From Parvularcula lutaonensis (GTDB lineage Bacteria; Pseudomonadota; Alphaproteobacteria; Caulobacterales; Parvularculaceae), in assembly GCF_014651915.1 (NCBI RefSeq), contig NZ_BMXU01000002.1:439507-503506 (forward strand): 64,000 bases of DNA, in the 5' to 3' direction. Below the pieces are notes generated by a model. It was given only the letters and a program-made list of their open reading frames with translations, was not told the DNA's origin and did no database searches. The translations under genes were made by a program, and so were the position numbers. This document shows positions 17,876 to 25,336 of this stretch, piece by piece; the first letter of the stretch is position 1, and the number at the start of each line of letters is the position of its first letter.

Positions 17876-18571
17876 TCAGGCAGAGAACGACAGCGGCTTT
17901 CCGAGCACGTAGCCGTAGATTGCCACGAAGTGGCAGACGCTGCCCGCCAGCACGAAGACGTGGAAGATCGCGTGGGTGTAGCGGCGCGATTTCCAAGCGA
18001 AGAACCCAGCCCCGATCGTGAAGCAGACGCCCCCGGCGACCAGCCAGAGGAAGCCAGCGAGGGGCAGGTTCTTGAACAGCGGCCAGATCACGAAGATCGC
18101 CACCCAGCCCATGCCGACATAACCGGCGAGGCTGATCCAGTCATATTTGCGGATGTCGCTGATGAAGTGCGTCACGAACTTCAAGACGATGCCAATCGCG
18201 GCCATTGCCCAGACCGTGATCAGGATCGCGGTCCCGGACACGGTCGGCAGGCTGATCAGGGCGAAAGGCGTGTAGCTGCCCGCGATCTTCAGATAGATCG
18301 CGGCGTGATCGACCACTTCGAGGAAGGGCTGGAAAGTCGACTTGAAGGCTGCGTGATACACCGTCGAAGCGAGGTAGAGCAGGACCGCCGAACCGCCATA
18401 GATCGAGACGGCGGTGATCTCCTTGGCGCCACCCAGCATGGTCGCTTTCAGAACGAGAAAGACCAGCGCGATGACCGCAAGCACGATGCCGATCCCGTGG
18501 GTGGCGGCATGCCAGATTTCCTCCACCGCGGTGTGGGCCCGTTCTGCTGCATTGGCGAATGTCGAAACCAT
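17876..18571 (-). CDS. Hemolysin III family protein (TrhA/PAQR-like)
   Basis: A 231-residue seven-helix membrane protein. ATG 18571 is chosen because family homology starts AERAHTAVEEIWHAATHGIG. The PAQR/HlyIII metal-site residues are visible: HAATHGIG early with ASTVYHAAF, and late TIGAGFFAWKSRRYTHAIFHVFVLAGSVCHF. Family members are linked to membrane energetics or lipid homeostasis. It converges on the PDT-like gene with 2 nt between stops. Confidence 0.9.
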   Translation of the reverse strand: MVSTFANAAERAHTAVEEIWHAATHGIGIVLAVIALVFLVLKATMLGGAKEITAVSIYGGSAVLLYLASTVYHAAFKSTFQPFLEVVDHAAIYLKIAGSYTPFALISLPTVSGTAILITVWAMAAIGIVLKFVTHFISDIRKYDWISLAGYVGMGWVAIFVIWPLFKNLPLAGFLWLVAGGVCFTIGAGFFAWKSRRYTHAIFHVFVLAGSVCHFVAIYGYVLGKPLSFSA

Positions 18572-18746
18572 AGTGAAACCATAGCAAAAGCCGGGCCGCG
18601 TGCGACCCCTTGTATATGAAGACTCCAACACACCGCGTTGCAGGATGTGCCGATGAGGGAGGAAAATGGCGCGCGGCGGAGATAGGCCTCGCGGCCACGA
18701 TCTCCATGGGTAGAGAGCATGGCCCAGGCGAGACAAAGGGGAATTT

Positions 18747-18823
18747 TGGTAGCGGAGGAGGGACTTGAACCCCCGACACGCGGATTATGATTCCGCTGCT
18801 CTAACCAACTGAGCTACTCCGCC
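18747..18823 (-). tRNA. tRNA-Met (elongator type, anticodon CAT)
   Basis: A 77-nt cloverleaf on the minus strand with encoded CCA. The D arm contains AGCTCAGTTGGTTAGAGC, the anticodon stem/loop is gcgga-ATCATAA-tccgc (anticodon CAT), and the T arm is ggggg-TTCAAGT-ccctc. The first base pair is a G-U wobble rather than the C-A mismatch of initiator tRNA, so it is an elongator tRNA-Met; tRNA-Ile2 (lysidine CAT) is less likely from the anticodon-stem sequence. Confidence 0.93.
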
Positions 18824-18995
18824 AGAGCGCTCGCATATGGCGCGAGAGTTCGGTCTCGTCAATCGCCTCGTTACCAGCTTCCGCGATACATTTTGCGACA
18901 CTTCCCCCCGTTCTCGGGACGCGCCGGTGACATGGGCATCCAAGATGGGTCTTGTCGGCGGAGCTTCGGTTCCGCGAAAATGGAAGGAAGACGAC

Positions 18996-19406
18996 ATGAC
19001 TCTCAGAATGGCCCTGATCCCCGCCGCGGCCCTTGCTGCTGCTCTCTCCGCTGCCGCGACCGCTGCTCCGCGCGGCGAGCCCGTGATGGAAGGCGACGTC
19101 ACCAAGGAAGACATGCTGGAGCGAGCTGCGGAGCGTTTCGCCGGTTTCGACGCCAATGGTGATGGCTATCTCTCGCTGGACGAGGTCGCATCGGCCGGCG
19201 AAGAGCGCCGTGCCCGCATGGCCGAGCGGATGTTCGAACGTCAGGACGAGAACGGCGACGGTTTCGTCAGTCTCGAGGAACTCGAGGCCGAGGCCGAAGC
19301 CCGCTTTGATCGGGCCGATAAAAACGGCGACGGAATCCTGACCGAGGAGGAACGCGCCGAGGCCCGTGAAGGAATGCGCAAGCGCTTCAAGGACCGCAGG
19401 GGATAA
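18996..19406 (+). CDS. Secreted EF-hand calcium-binding protein
   Basis: A 136-residue protein from ATG 18996 (AAGGA 7 nt upstream). The first about 26 residues form an Ala-rich Sec signal peptide. Three EF-hand loops follow: DANGDGYLSLDE, DENGDGFVSLEE and DKNGDGILTEEE, each with the canonical D-x-D/N-x-D-G pattern. It ends in a basic tail (KRFKDRR). It sits 3 nt upstream of a response-regulator gene and probably shares its transcript, suggesting a periplasmic calcium or metal input to that two-component system. Confidence 0.87.
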   Translation: MTLRMALIPAAALAAALSAAATAAPRGEPVMEGDVTKEDMLERAAERFAGFDANGDGYLSLDEVASAGEERRARMAERMFERQDENGDGFVSLEELEAEAEARFDRADKNGDGILTEEERAEAREGMRKRFKDRRG

Positions 19407-19409
19407 GCG

Positions 19410-20132
19410 ATGCAGGATGTCTCGTCATCGGCGGTGAAGATCCTCCTCGTTGACGACGAGCCATCGATCCGTGAACCGCTCGCTTCGTTCCTGCGCCGCG
19501 AATGCTTCACGGTGGACGAGGCGGCGGACGCTTCCGAAGCGCGGAAGCTCGCCGCCTCGAAGCGCTACGATGTGGCACTTCTGGATGTAATGATGCCGGG
19601 CGAGGACGGCCTGAGCCTCGCTCGGTTCCTGACCGCTTCCCAGGACCTGCCGGTCATCATGCTCACGGCACGGACAGAAGAAACAGACAGGATCATTGGC
19701 CTTGAGCTGGGTGCGGACGATTACGTTACCAAACCTTTCAGCCCGCGCGAGCTCACGGCACGGATCAAGGCCGTGCTCCGTCGCGGAGCCCGTCAGGCAC
19801 CAGAGAGCATGCCTGAAGCGATGCTCTTCGATGACCTCACGATGGAGCTGACGACCCAGCGGCTCATCGGCCGCGAAGGCGAGGAGATCCCTTTGACTGG
19901 CGGCGAGTTCCGCCTGCTGCAGGTGCTGGCCGAGCGCGCAGGCAGGGTCGTGAGCCGTGATGATCTTCTTGAGCTGACCCAGAACAGGCGCGCCGATGTC
20001 TTCGACCGGTCGGTCGACAACCAGGTAAGCCGCCTACGGAAGAAAGTCGAGCGCGATAGCGCGAACCCCGCGCTCATCAAGACCATCAGGGGCGGCGGGT
20101 ACAGCCTTGCGGCCAAGGTCAGGACGCGATGA
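19410..20132 (+). CDS. OmpR/PhoB-family response regulator
   Basis: A 240-residue regulator. The receiver domain has the acidic pair at residues 15-16, the phospho-acceptor Asp at 59 (ALLDVMMPGEDG) and the Lys of VTKPF near 109. The C-terminal winged helix (about 135-238) has the typical LTGGEFRLLQVL and SVDNQVSRLRKKVE segments. The stop overlaps the histidine kinase start by 4 bp, making an obvious cognate pair. Confidence 0.94.
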   Translation: MQDVSSSAVKILLVDDEPSIREPLASFLRRECFTVDEAADASEARKLAASKRYDVALLDVMMPGEDGLSLARFLTASQDLPVIMLTARTEETDRIIGLELGADDYVTKPFSPRELTARIKAVLRRGARQAPESMPEAMLFDDLTMELTTQRLIGREGEEIPLTGGEFRLLQVLAERAGRVVSRDDLLELTQNRRADVFDRSVDNQVSRLRKKVERDSANPALIKTIRGGGYSLAAKVRTR

Positions 20133-21418
20133 GTTTCAGCGGCGTCGGTCTCGCCACGCGCCTGACGATACTGACAGTGGGGCTGCTGCTTATCGGCCAG
20201 CTGGTCAATGCCGGCCTTCTGGCGACTGCCGAGAAAACCCTCCGTATGCAGCGGGCCGAGGCCGTCATGGCCGAACGGCTGGTGCAGGGTGCCCGCTTCA
20301 TCGAAGCAGCTCCGCGGCTCGGGCCTAACCTGGCACGCCGCCCCGGGGTGAGGCTCGAGGAAGGACCGCCTCCGGCGGGTGAGGTCCTGCCCCGTGCCGA
20401 GGAAACCCTGCGGCAGGCGATGGAGGAAGCGGGGTTTCAGGGCAGGGGCCATGCGGTCCGTCTGGTCGAGCGCGGGGAGCGGCAGGTGATGATTGGTGCG
20501 ATCGAGCTCTCATCCGGGTCGTGGCTGTCCTACCGCAGGCCACTCCCGCCCGGCGGCGACGTCCCGTGGGGCCCCATCATTGTCCAGACACTGATCCTCA
20601 GCGTGATCCTCATCATTCCCGCGATTTGGGTCGGCAGGGCGGTGGCCACGCCCCTGCGCCAGCTCACGGGCGCCGCAGACAGCATTCTCACGGGCAAGGA
20701 CGGTGCAGCGCTCCCCGAGGGCGGTCCGCCGGATATCCGTGCCCTGACATCGGCGATCGCAAAGCTCGAGCAACGGGTCTTGGCAGCGCTGGATGAGCGG
20801 GCGGCCATGCTCGGGGCGCTTGGCCATGACTTGCGCACACCGCTCGCCTCCTTGCGCATCCGCGTGGAATCCGTCGCGGACGAGACGCTGCGCGAGGAGA
20901 TGACGGCAAGCATCGAAGCACTCGCCGAGGCCCTCGACGATATCCTCACCTTCTCGAAAGGCGTCTCCGCCGACCAGTTGGAAGAGGTCCGTACCGAGGC
21001 TCTCGTGGCCCGGCTGCTCGAGGACTACCGGGGACAACCTGTTTCAAGAGGGCCTGTCGAGGCATTGCAGCTTCGTGCGTCGCCGCAGTCCTTGCTCCGC
21101 GCGTTGCGCAACCTCCTCGACAACGCTCTTCGCTACGGCGGAGAGGCCGAGCTGTCCGTGGAGAAAAGGCCCGGCGGAATGGTCGCCTTTGTCATTCGCG
21201 ACAAAGGCGAGGGTATCGCGGCAGCCGATCTCGAAAGGCTGCAGAGACCGTTCGAGCGCGGCGACCCCGCGCGAAATTCTGCAGAGAGGGGAACGGGGCT
21301 CGGCCTTGCCATCGCCGGTGCCGTGGCGCGTGCTCATGCCGGGGAGCTCCTTCTCACAAATGGTTTATCGGGCGGTTTGGAAGCAGTGCTGCTTCTTCCT
21401 TATCATAAGGCAGTTTGA
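20129..21418 (+). CDS. Sensor histidine kinase
   Basis: A 429-residue inner-membrane kinase: transmembrane helix at about 14-32, periplasmic loop to about 150, second helix about 151-170, HAMP-like linker to about 220, then the DHp helix with GHDLRTPLAS (His233). The ATPase domain has NLLDNALRYG (N box), DKGEGIA (G1) and GTGLGLAI (G2). The periplasmic loop is short (about 115 residues) and carries no named domain. Upstream are its response regulator and an exported EF-hand protein. Confidence 0.93.
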   Translation: MSFSGVGLATRLTILTVGLLLIGQLVNAGLLATAEKTLRMQRAEAVMAERLVQGARFIEAAPRLGPNLARRPGVRLEEGPPPAGEVLPRAEETLRQAMEEAGFQGRGHAVRLVERGERQVMIGAIELSSGSWLSYRRPLPPGGDVPWGPIIVQTLILSVILIIPAIWVGRAVATPLRQLTGAADSILTGKDGAALPEGGPPDIRALTSAIAKLEQRVLAALDERAAMLGALGHDLRTPLASLRIRVESVADETLREEMTASIEALAEALDDILTFSKGVSADQLEEVRTEALVARLLEDYRGQPVSRGPVEALQLRASPQSLLRALRNLLDNALRYGGEAELSVEKRPGGMVAFVIRDKGEGIAAADLERLQRPFERGDPARNSAERGTGLGLAIAGAVARAHAGELLLTNGLSGGLEAVLLLPYHKAV

Positions 21419-21546
21419 GCGAAGCTCTTGCCAAATCAGATGAAATTGCTTTGACAAGTCCACTCGCCAAGGCGCGCCAGCCGTGCGCTGCGACCTATTT
21501 GCAATCCCGGGTGTTCCCTCCCGGTACGAACTGGAGTCGATCCACG

Positions 21547-22302
21547 ATGCCGCTGCGCACCGATGCGCTCTTCAAGCGCCTGTCCCACTACAGTGACCTC
21601 TCGCCGGATCTTGCCGAGGTGCTGGAGATGGTGTGCGCCGAGCAACGCACTTATGAACCCGGTGAGACCGTGATCGAGCGCGGCGCCAAGCCCGAGAGCG
21701 CGTTCGTCGTCAGCGAGGGTTGGGCATCGCGATCGATCGACCTCGGCGACGGGCGTCGACAGGTCGTCAACTTCATGTTGCCAGGGGATTTCTTCGACCT
21801 GCAGGTCTTCGTCGGCCAAAAAGCGGACCATACGGTCACCGCTCTCACCGAGCTGGGGGTCGCGGCGGTGTCCCGCGACGCGGTGCTGAAGCTCTTCAAG
21901 GAAGGCAGTCCCTTGGCGCCGGGGATCTGGTGGTCGACGGTGCAGGAAGAAGCGATCCTGCGTGAGCAGATCGTCCGCAACGGAAGGCGCAGCGCGCGGG
22001 AGCGGGTGGCGCACCTGCTTCTCGAACTCCATGCCCGCCTCGCCATCATCGGCAAGGCTTCAGGCGACAGCTTCGACATGCCGATCGGCCAGATGCACGT
22101 CGCCGACGCGCTCGGCCTGTCCTACGTCCACGTCAGCCGCGTTTTCAGCTTTCTTGAGAAGTCGAACCTCCTGTCGCGCAGCCGGTCGCGGGTGACCTTC
22201 AAGGACCGCGCCGCGCTTGAGGAACTGGCGAACTTCAGCACCCTCTACCTGCATCTCAATCCTGAAAATGTACGGCTCCGAGCTGAAGGTCTTTCAGATT
22301 GA
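21547..22302 (+). CDS. Crp/Fnr family transcriptional regulator
   Basis: A 251-residue protein from ATG 21547 (GGAG about 10 nt upstream; the in-frame ORF reaches back to 21415 but that part is not family-like). A cyclic-nucleotide-binding-type beta roll occupies about residues 20-140 (PGETVIERGAKPESAFVVSEG, LPGDFFDLQVF). A winged helix follows with recognition helix LGLSYVHVSRVFSFL. No FNR-type Cys cluster is visible in the N-terminus, so it is not an oxygen-sensing [4Fe-4S] FNR. It neighbours the stress-response genes. Confidence 0.88.
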   Translation: MPLRTDALFKRLSHYSDLSPDLAEVLEMVCAEQRTYEPGETVIERGAKPESAFVVSEGWASRSIDLGDGRRQVVNFMLPGDFFDLQVFVGQKADHTVTALTELGVAAVSRDAVLKLFKEGSPLAPGIWWSTVQEEAILREQIVRNGRRSARERVAHLLLELHARLAIIGKASGDSFDMPIGQMHVADALGLSYVHVSRVFSFLEKSNLLSRSRSRVTFKDRAALEELANFSTLYLHLNPENVRLRAEGLSD

Positions 22303-22351
22303 ACGTACTTTTTCCTTGGTCGTACAGGGACATCTCTCCTATGTCGGGACG

Positions 22352-22771
22352 ATGCAGCAAACTCCGCATCCGGGCTCGGACAGTATCTTTGCGCGTTTGA
22401 GCCGCTTCGCTCTCTGCATCGCGCCGTCAAGCAGTCATGCCTATGATGCGCTGGAAGCAGTGACACCCCTGGCTTCCGGGGGCGAGGAGCTGATCCTCCG
22501 AGAAGCTTTCCGGCAGTTGCTGTCCCATCTCGACGCCGTGCAAGATGATGCGGTGAGCTACATGGGCCTGCCGCCCCGTTCGATCGTAGCGCGGTTTTCG
22601 TTTCTTCCTTACCATCAGCGCGTAGCCTTTGCGCTGGTGGTGATCGAGGAGTTCGAGATCGCGGATGCTGCGGAGATCATGGGTCTGGATGAAGAGGATG
22701 TGCGGGTCCTTTTGCTCGCAACAAGAGACTTCCTCTTTACCTCGAGGCTGACGGAAAGGGCGGACGCTTGA
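22352..22771 (+). CDS. Stand-alone PhyR-type sigma-like domain protein (no receiver)
   Basis: A 139-residue protein of all-helical character. Its layout resembles the N-terminal sigma-factor-like domain of the PhyR encoded immediately downstream: an N-terminal IFARLSRFAL helix like PhyR's VVRQFSRAVF, a sigma-2-like part, a linker, and a sigma-4-like part reading LPYHQRVAFALVVIEEFEIADAAEIMGLDEEDVRVLL. Unlike PhyR it stops before any receiver domain. The start is uncertain: ATG 22352 has no strong ribosome site. A duplicated sigma mimic is the inference; it could bind a NepR-type anti-sigma factor without needing phosphorylation. Confidence 0.6.
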   Translation: MQQTPHPGSDSIFARLSRFALCIAPSSSHAYDALEAVTPLASGGEELILREAFRQLLSHLDAVQDDAVSYMGLPPRSIVARFSFLPYHQRVAFALVVIEEFEIADAAEIMGLDEEDVRVLLLATRDFLFTSRLTERADA

Positions 22772-22802
22772 CATTCCGATTTGAAAAAAGCTTCGGCATT
22801 CT

Positions 22803-22827
22803 GGAACTCAGCTCTATTTGGTCCGTT
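22803..22827 (+). promoter_or_regulatory. EcfG-type (general stress) promoter upstream of phyR
   Basis: GGAAC at 22803-22807 and CGTT at 22824-22827 are separated by exactly 16 nt. This is the consensus promoter of the alphaproteobacterial general-stress sigma factor EcfG. It lies about 32-44 bp upstream of the likely phyR start, so the expected transcript start fits. Confidence 0.8.
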
Positions 22828-22870
22828 CGCAGTATCGAGTCGTAGAGGCGTTGCCAGCGTGTTGAACATC

Positions 22871-23620
22871 ATGACCCGTCCGCCATTGGGCGTTGTTCGC
22901 CAGTTCTCCCGGGCGGTGTTCGCTGACCGGCTGATTGGTGACGAACTCATGCGCATGACCATGGCGCGCGTTTCGATCGACCCGGCGAGTTCTTCTTCTT
23001 CCGTTGTTGATGTGATGTCCGCCTTCTTGCACTCCTGGCGCATGGCCTTGCAGGAGCGTCCGTCCCGTCCGGTCCTGTTTTCCGATGCCGCGCTGATCGA
23101 CGCATTGCCGGCGCCGCCCGATGATGCCCGCCTTTTGTTGCTGCTTGTCGACGTCATGGGGCTGACGCCGCAGCAGGCCGCCGAAGTGGTCGGCGTCAGC
23201 GAGAACCCGGCGACGGTCCTCAAGCTTGCTCGGGAAGACCTGAGGATTGACAAACAGGCCCGTGCCATCGTCGTGGAAGACGAGCCGCTGATCGCGGCGG
23301 ACATCCGCGGAATTCTCGAGCGTCTGGGCGTTGAAGTTGCCGGAGAGGCTTCTTCCGCGGAGGAGGCGGTGAAGGTCGCGACGCGGAGCAAGCCGGACAT
23401 CATCCTCGCGGACTACAACCTCGACGGGCGGAACACCGGCATCGATGCTGTCGTTGAAATCAACGAGTCCCAAGACTGTCCCGTGGTGTTCATCACTGGC
23501 TTTCCAGACCGCGTCCTGCAGGGCGATGAAATCGAACCCGATTTCGTCATCTCCAAACCCTATACCCCCGAGAACGTGAGGGCAGCCGTCGTGCATTGCC
23601 TTGACGCTCGCAGGGCCTGA
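22871..23620 (+). CDS. phyR: Response regulator/anti-anti-sigma factor PhyR
   Basis: A 249-residue protein in PhyR order: sigma-factor-like domain (about residues 5-125) followed by a receiver domain (about 130-247). The receiver has VVEDEPLIAADI, phospho-acceptor Asp at about 181 (ILADYNLDG), VVFITGFPDRVL and VISKPYTPENV, close to canonical PhyR. When phosphorylated, PhyR sequesters the anti-sigma factor NepR and frees EcfG. The start could also be GTG 22859. It has its own EcfG-type promoter, implying positive feedback. No NepR is seen in this window. Confidence 0.9.
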   Translation: MTRPPLGVVRQFSRAVFADRLIGDELMRMTMARVSIDPASSSSSVVDVMSAFLHSWRMALQERPSRPVLFSDAALIDALPAPPDDARLLLLLVDVMGLTPQQAAEVVGVSENPATVLKLAREDLRIDKQARAIVVEDEPLIAADIRGILERLGVEVAGEASSAEEAVKVATRSKPDIILADYNLDGRNTGIDAVVEINESQDCPVVFITGFPDRVLQGDEIEPDFVISKPYTPENVRAAVVHCLDARRA

Positions 23621-23681
23621 GATCACAACCAACCACGGAACTTTTCCGAATCGAACTGGTCCCAGGAGGGGAACCTCTCGC

Positions 23682-23888
23682 ATGCCGTCGCAAGAAAAGC
23701 GTCTCTCGAAGCTGCAGATCCTCGTAACCGATAGCGAGTTGCAGAACATTGACGATTGGCGTTTTGACAACCGCGCTGAGAACCGTTCATCGGCAGTCCG
23801 CGAGCTCATCGCGCTCGGCCTGACGCTCACGGCGGAGCGTCCTGACGAAGCTCAGCAGAAGCTCAAGGCCCTGCGAAGCTCAAGCTGA
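23682..23888 (+). CDS. Small ribbon-helix-helix-like protein
   Basis: A 68-residue protein from ATG 23682, preceded by AGGAGGGGAACC. The sequence KLQILVTDSELQNIDDWRF, then RAENRSSAVRELIALGLTL, gives one beta strand and two helices as in CopG/Arc-type ribbon-helix-helix DNA-binding domains. It lies between phyR and an HWE kinase gene in the same direction (17 nt to the kinase). It is too short and has the wrong motifs to be NepR. Confidence 0.7.
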   Translation: MPSQEKRLSKLQILVTDSELQNIDDWRFDNRAENRSSAVRELIALGLTLTAERPDEAQQKLKALRSSS

Positions 23889-23905
23889 ATGGTCGAGGTC
23901 GCGTG

Positions 23906-24862
23906 ATGGCAACCGCTTCCGACTTCGACATAGCGAGTTTCGACCTACCCCTCGCCTGGTCGGCCAAGGTTGAAGACCCTTTCGCCCTCAATGCACTGCA
24001 TCAGTCCGAGCCCGTCTCTGTCCGTGGCCTGTGGCATCGCCTTTCGCGCGACGCGCGTCTTGCCGTTGCGCCTATGGTGCGGCGCCTCGGGTCGGGCGCG
24101 ACCCGTCTCAACGCAGTTGTTCCGATCGTCGGCAATGACGGCACCACTCGCTCGGTTCTTGTTCGGGCCCAGACCTACAAGCGAGACGGTGAGCGGCGTA
24201 TCCGCGGAATCTGCAGCGATATCTCACCTGAGCTACGCCCTACAACAGCTGCGATCCAAGCCGCTGACCACCGTGCGGACACTGCCGTTCTCGAGCTGAA
24301 CCACCGAGTGCGGAACATCATGTCGGTCGTAACGGCGCTGATCACGCTGTCCTCCCGTTTTGCCAAAGACGTGGATGAGTTCGCTGCCTCGACCCTTGGC
24401 AGGATCCAGGCGCTCAACATCGCCTATTCCAACACCGGGATCGATCCAGCGAACCCGCACCTCCTGCGTCAGACGATCGAGATGCAGAATCTTGCCGCAG
24501 GCGTCCTCGCCCGTTTCCGGGCCGAGGGGCACAGGCTAACGATTTGTGACGAGCCGATGCTGCTTTCCGGCGGACAGGCTTCGGCGCTGGGTCTCATCCT
24601 GCATGAGCTTGCGACCAACGCGGTTCGATACGGCGCGCTGTCAGGCGCTGATGGCTCGGTTGGTCTCTCCTGGAAGAAGAAAGGCCGCGAGTTCGAAGTT
24701 ACGTGGACCGAAGACGGCGGGCATTTGCCCGACCAGAAATTCTCCGACGGCTTCGGACTGACCATCATCAAGCTGTTTGCTCGCAACTACCTCAATGGCG
24801 GCGCGCGGTGGGAGCAGAACGGCGACCGGCTCACCGTCGTGATCACCGGCCTGGAGAATTAG
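23906..24862 (+). CDS. HWE-family sensor histidine kinase (PhyK-like)
   Basis: A 318-residue soluble kinase from ATG 23906 (GAGG 7 nt upstream). The N-terminal about 115 residues look PAS-like, ending IRGICSDISPEL. The phospho-acceptor is His133 in LELNHRVRNIMSVV. The ATPase domain has the HWE signature: HELATNAVRYGAL and WTEDGG, and GFGLTIIKLF. HWE/HisKA2 kinases of this type phosphorylate PhyR in alphaproteobacteria, and this gene is next to phyR, so it is the natural candidate. No transmembrane helix is visible, which implies a cytosolic signal. Confidence 0.88.
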   Translation: MATASDFDIASFDLPLAWSAKVEDPFALNALHQSEPVSVRGLWHRLSRDARLAVAPMVRRLGSGATRLNAVVPIVGNDGTTRSVLVRAQTYKRDGERRIRGICSDISPELRPTTAAIQAADHRADTAVLELNHRVRNIMSVVTALITLSSRFAKDVDEFAASTLGRIQALNIAYSNTGIDPANPHLLRQTIEMQNLAAGVLARFRAEGHRLTICDEPMLLSGGQASALGLILHELATNAVRYGALSGADGSVGLSWKKKGREFEVTWTEDGGHLPDQKFSDGFGLTIIKLFARNYLNGGARWEQNGDRLTVVITGLEN

Positions 24863-24885
24863 GGGGCGGCGGGTTGTCGCCCCCT
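24861..24885. terminator. Hairpin between convergent kinase and entericidin genes
   Basis: An 8-bp GC-rich stem (agggggcg 24861-24868 / cgccccct 24878-24885) directly after the kinase stop. Only a short pyrimidine tract (ACCTCTTGTTC) follows, so termination strength is moderate. It can serve both converging genes. Confidence 0.55.
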
Positions 24886-24894
24886 ACCTCTTGT

Positions 24895-25020
24895 TCAGAT
24901 CTCTTCGTCGATCTCTTCACCGATGTTCTCGATGTCCTGGCCAGCGCCTTTGATGGTCTCGCAGGCCGAAAGGCCGGCTACCAGCAGGCAGGCGGCGAGC
25001 AGGCGTCCAAAGAAAGTCAT
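24895..25020 (-). CDS. Entericidin-type small lipoprotein
   Basis: A 41-residue product. A basic/hydrophobic leader (MTFFGRLLAACLLVAG) ends in the lipobox LSAC at residues 17-20, and the mature peptide begins CETIKGAGQDIENIGEEI, the entericidin A/B signature. These tiny lipoproteins are typical stress-induced genes in alphaproteobacteria. A GGAAC-N17-CGTT promoter lies upstream, so it is predicted to belong to the EcfG regulon. The true start is ATG 25020; the longer open frame upstream is not coding. Confidence 0.85.
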   Translation of the reverse strand: MTFFGRLLAACLLVAGLSACETIKGAGQDIENIGEEIDEEI

Positions 25021-25051
25021 GCTGGTTTTCCTTCTGTAGCAGCTTACCGGG

Positions 25052-25077
25052 AACGTCGGCCGGGCTTCCGTCGTTCC
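25052..25077 (-). promoter_or_regulatory. EcfG-type promoter of the entericidin gene
   Basis: On the minus strand GGAAC (plus 25073-25077) and CGTT (plus 25052-25055) are 17 nt apart, matching the EcfG consensus. The -10 element is about 32 bp upstream of the entericidin ATG at 25020, a normal leader length. Confidence 0.78.
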
Positions 25078-25095
25078 GGCAGCCCTGCCATCCGG

Positions 25096-25123
25096 CATGA
25101 GTGACATGAGTATGTCACTCATG
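25096..25123. repeat. Perfect 12-bp inverted repeat upstream of the ECF sigma and entericidin genes
   Basis: CATGAGTGACAT (25096-25107) and ATGTCACTCATG (25112-25123) are exact inverse complements separated by 4 nt. It sits in a 316-bp AT-richer gap (25021-25336) between the divergent entericidin and ECF sigma genes. It could be a regulator-binding site or an RNA hairpin. The rest of the gap (25124-25336) holds no gene I can support. Confidence 0.7.
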
Positions 25124-25336
25124 TTGTGCATCTCTGTCCGAAGCATCAGAATACAATTAGTCCTCATCAGCACCATGGAGTGCATAACAGTGTTCATATG
25201 CATGAGCAGTGATGGGATGAAGTGGAATAACAGTTGGGTGATGGTGAAGGTGTTAAGTTTCATCACGCGATAACTTTTGACTGGGGGAGTAGCGGCCGGT
25301 AACCATTTCCTCATACTTGAGGCAACGGAGTTACTT

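Noticed and set aside
23682-23888. Calling the 68-residue protein NepR
   Set aside because: The pattern is one strand plus two helices with RSSAVRELI, as in ribbon-helix-helix proteins.
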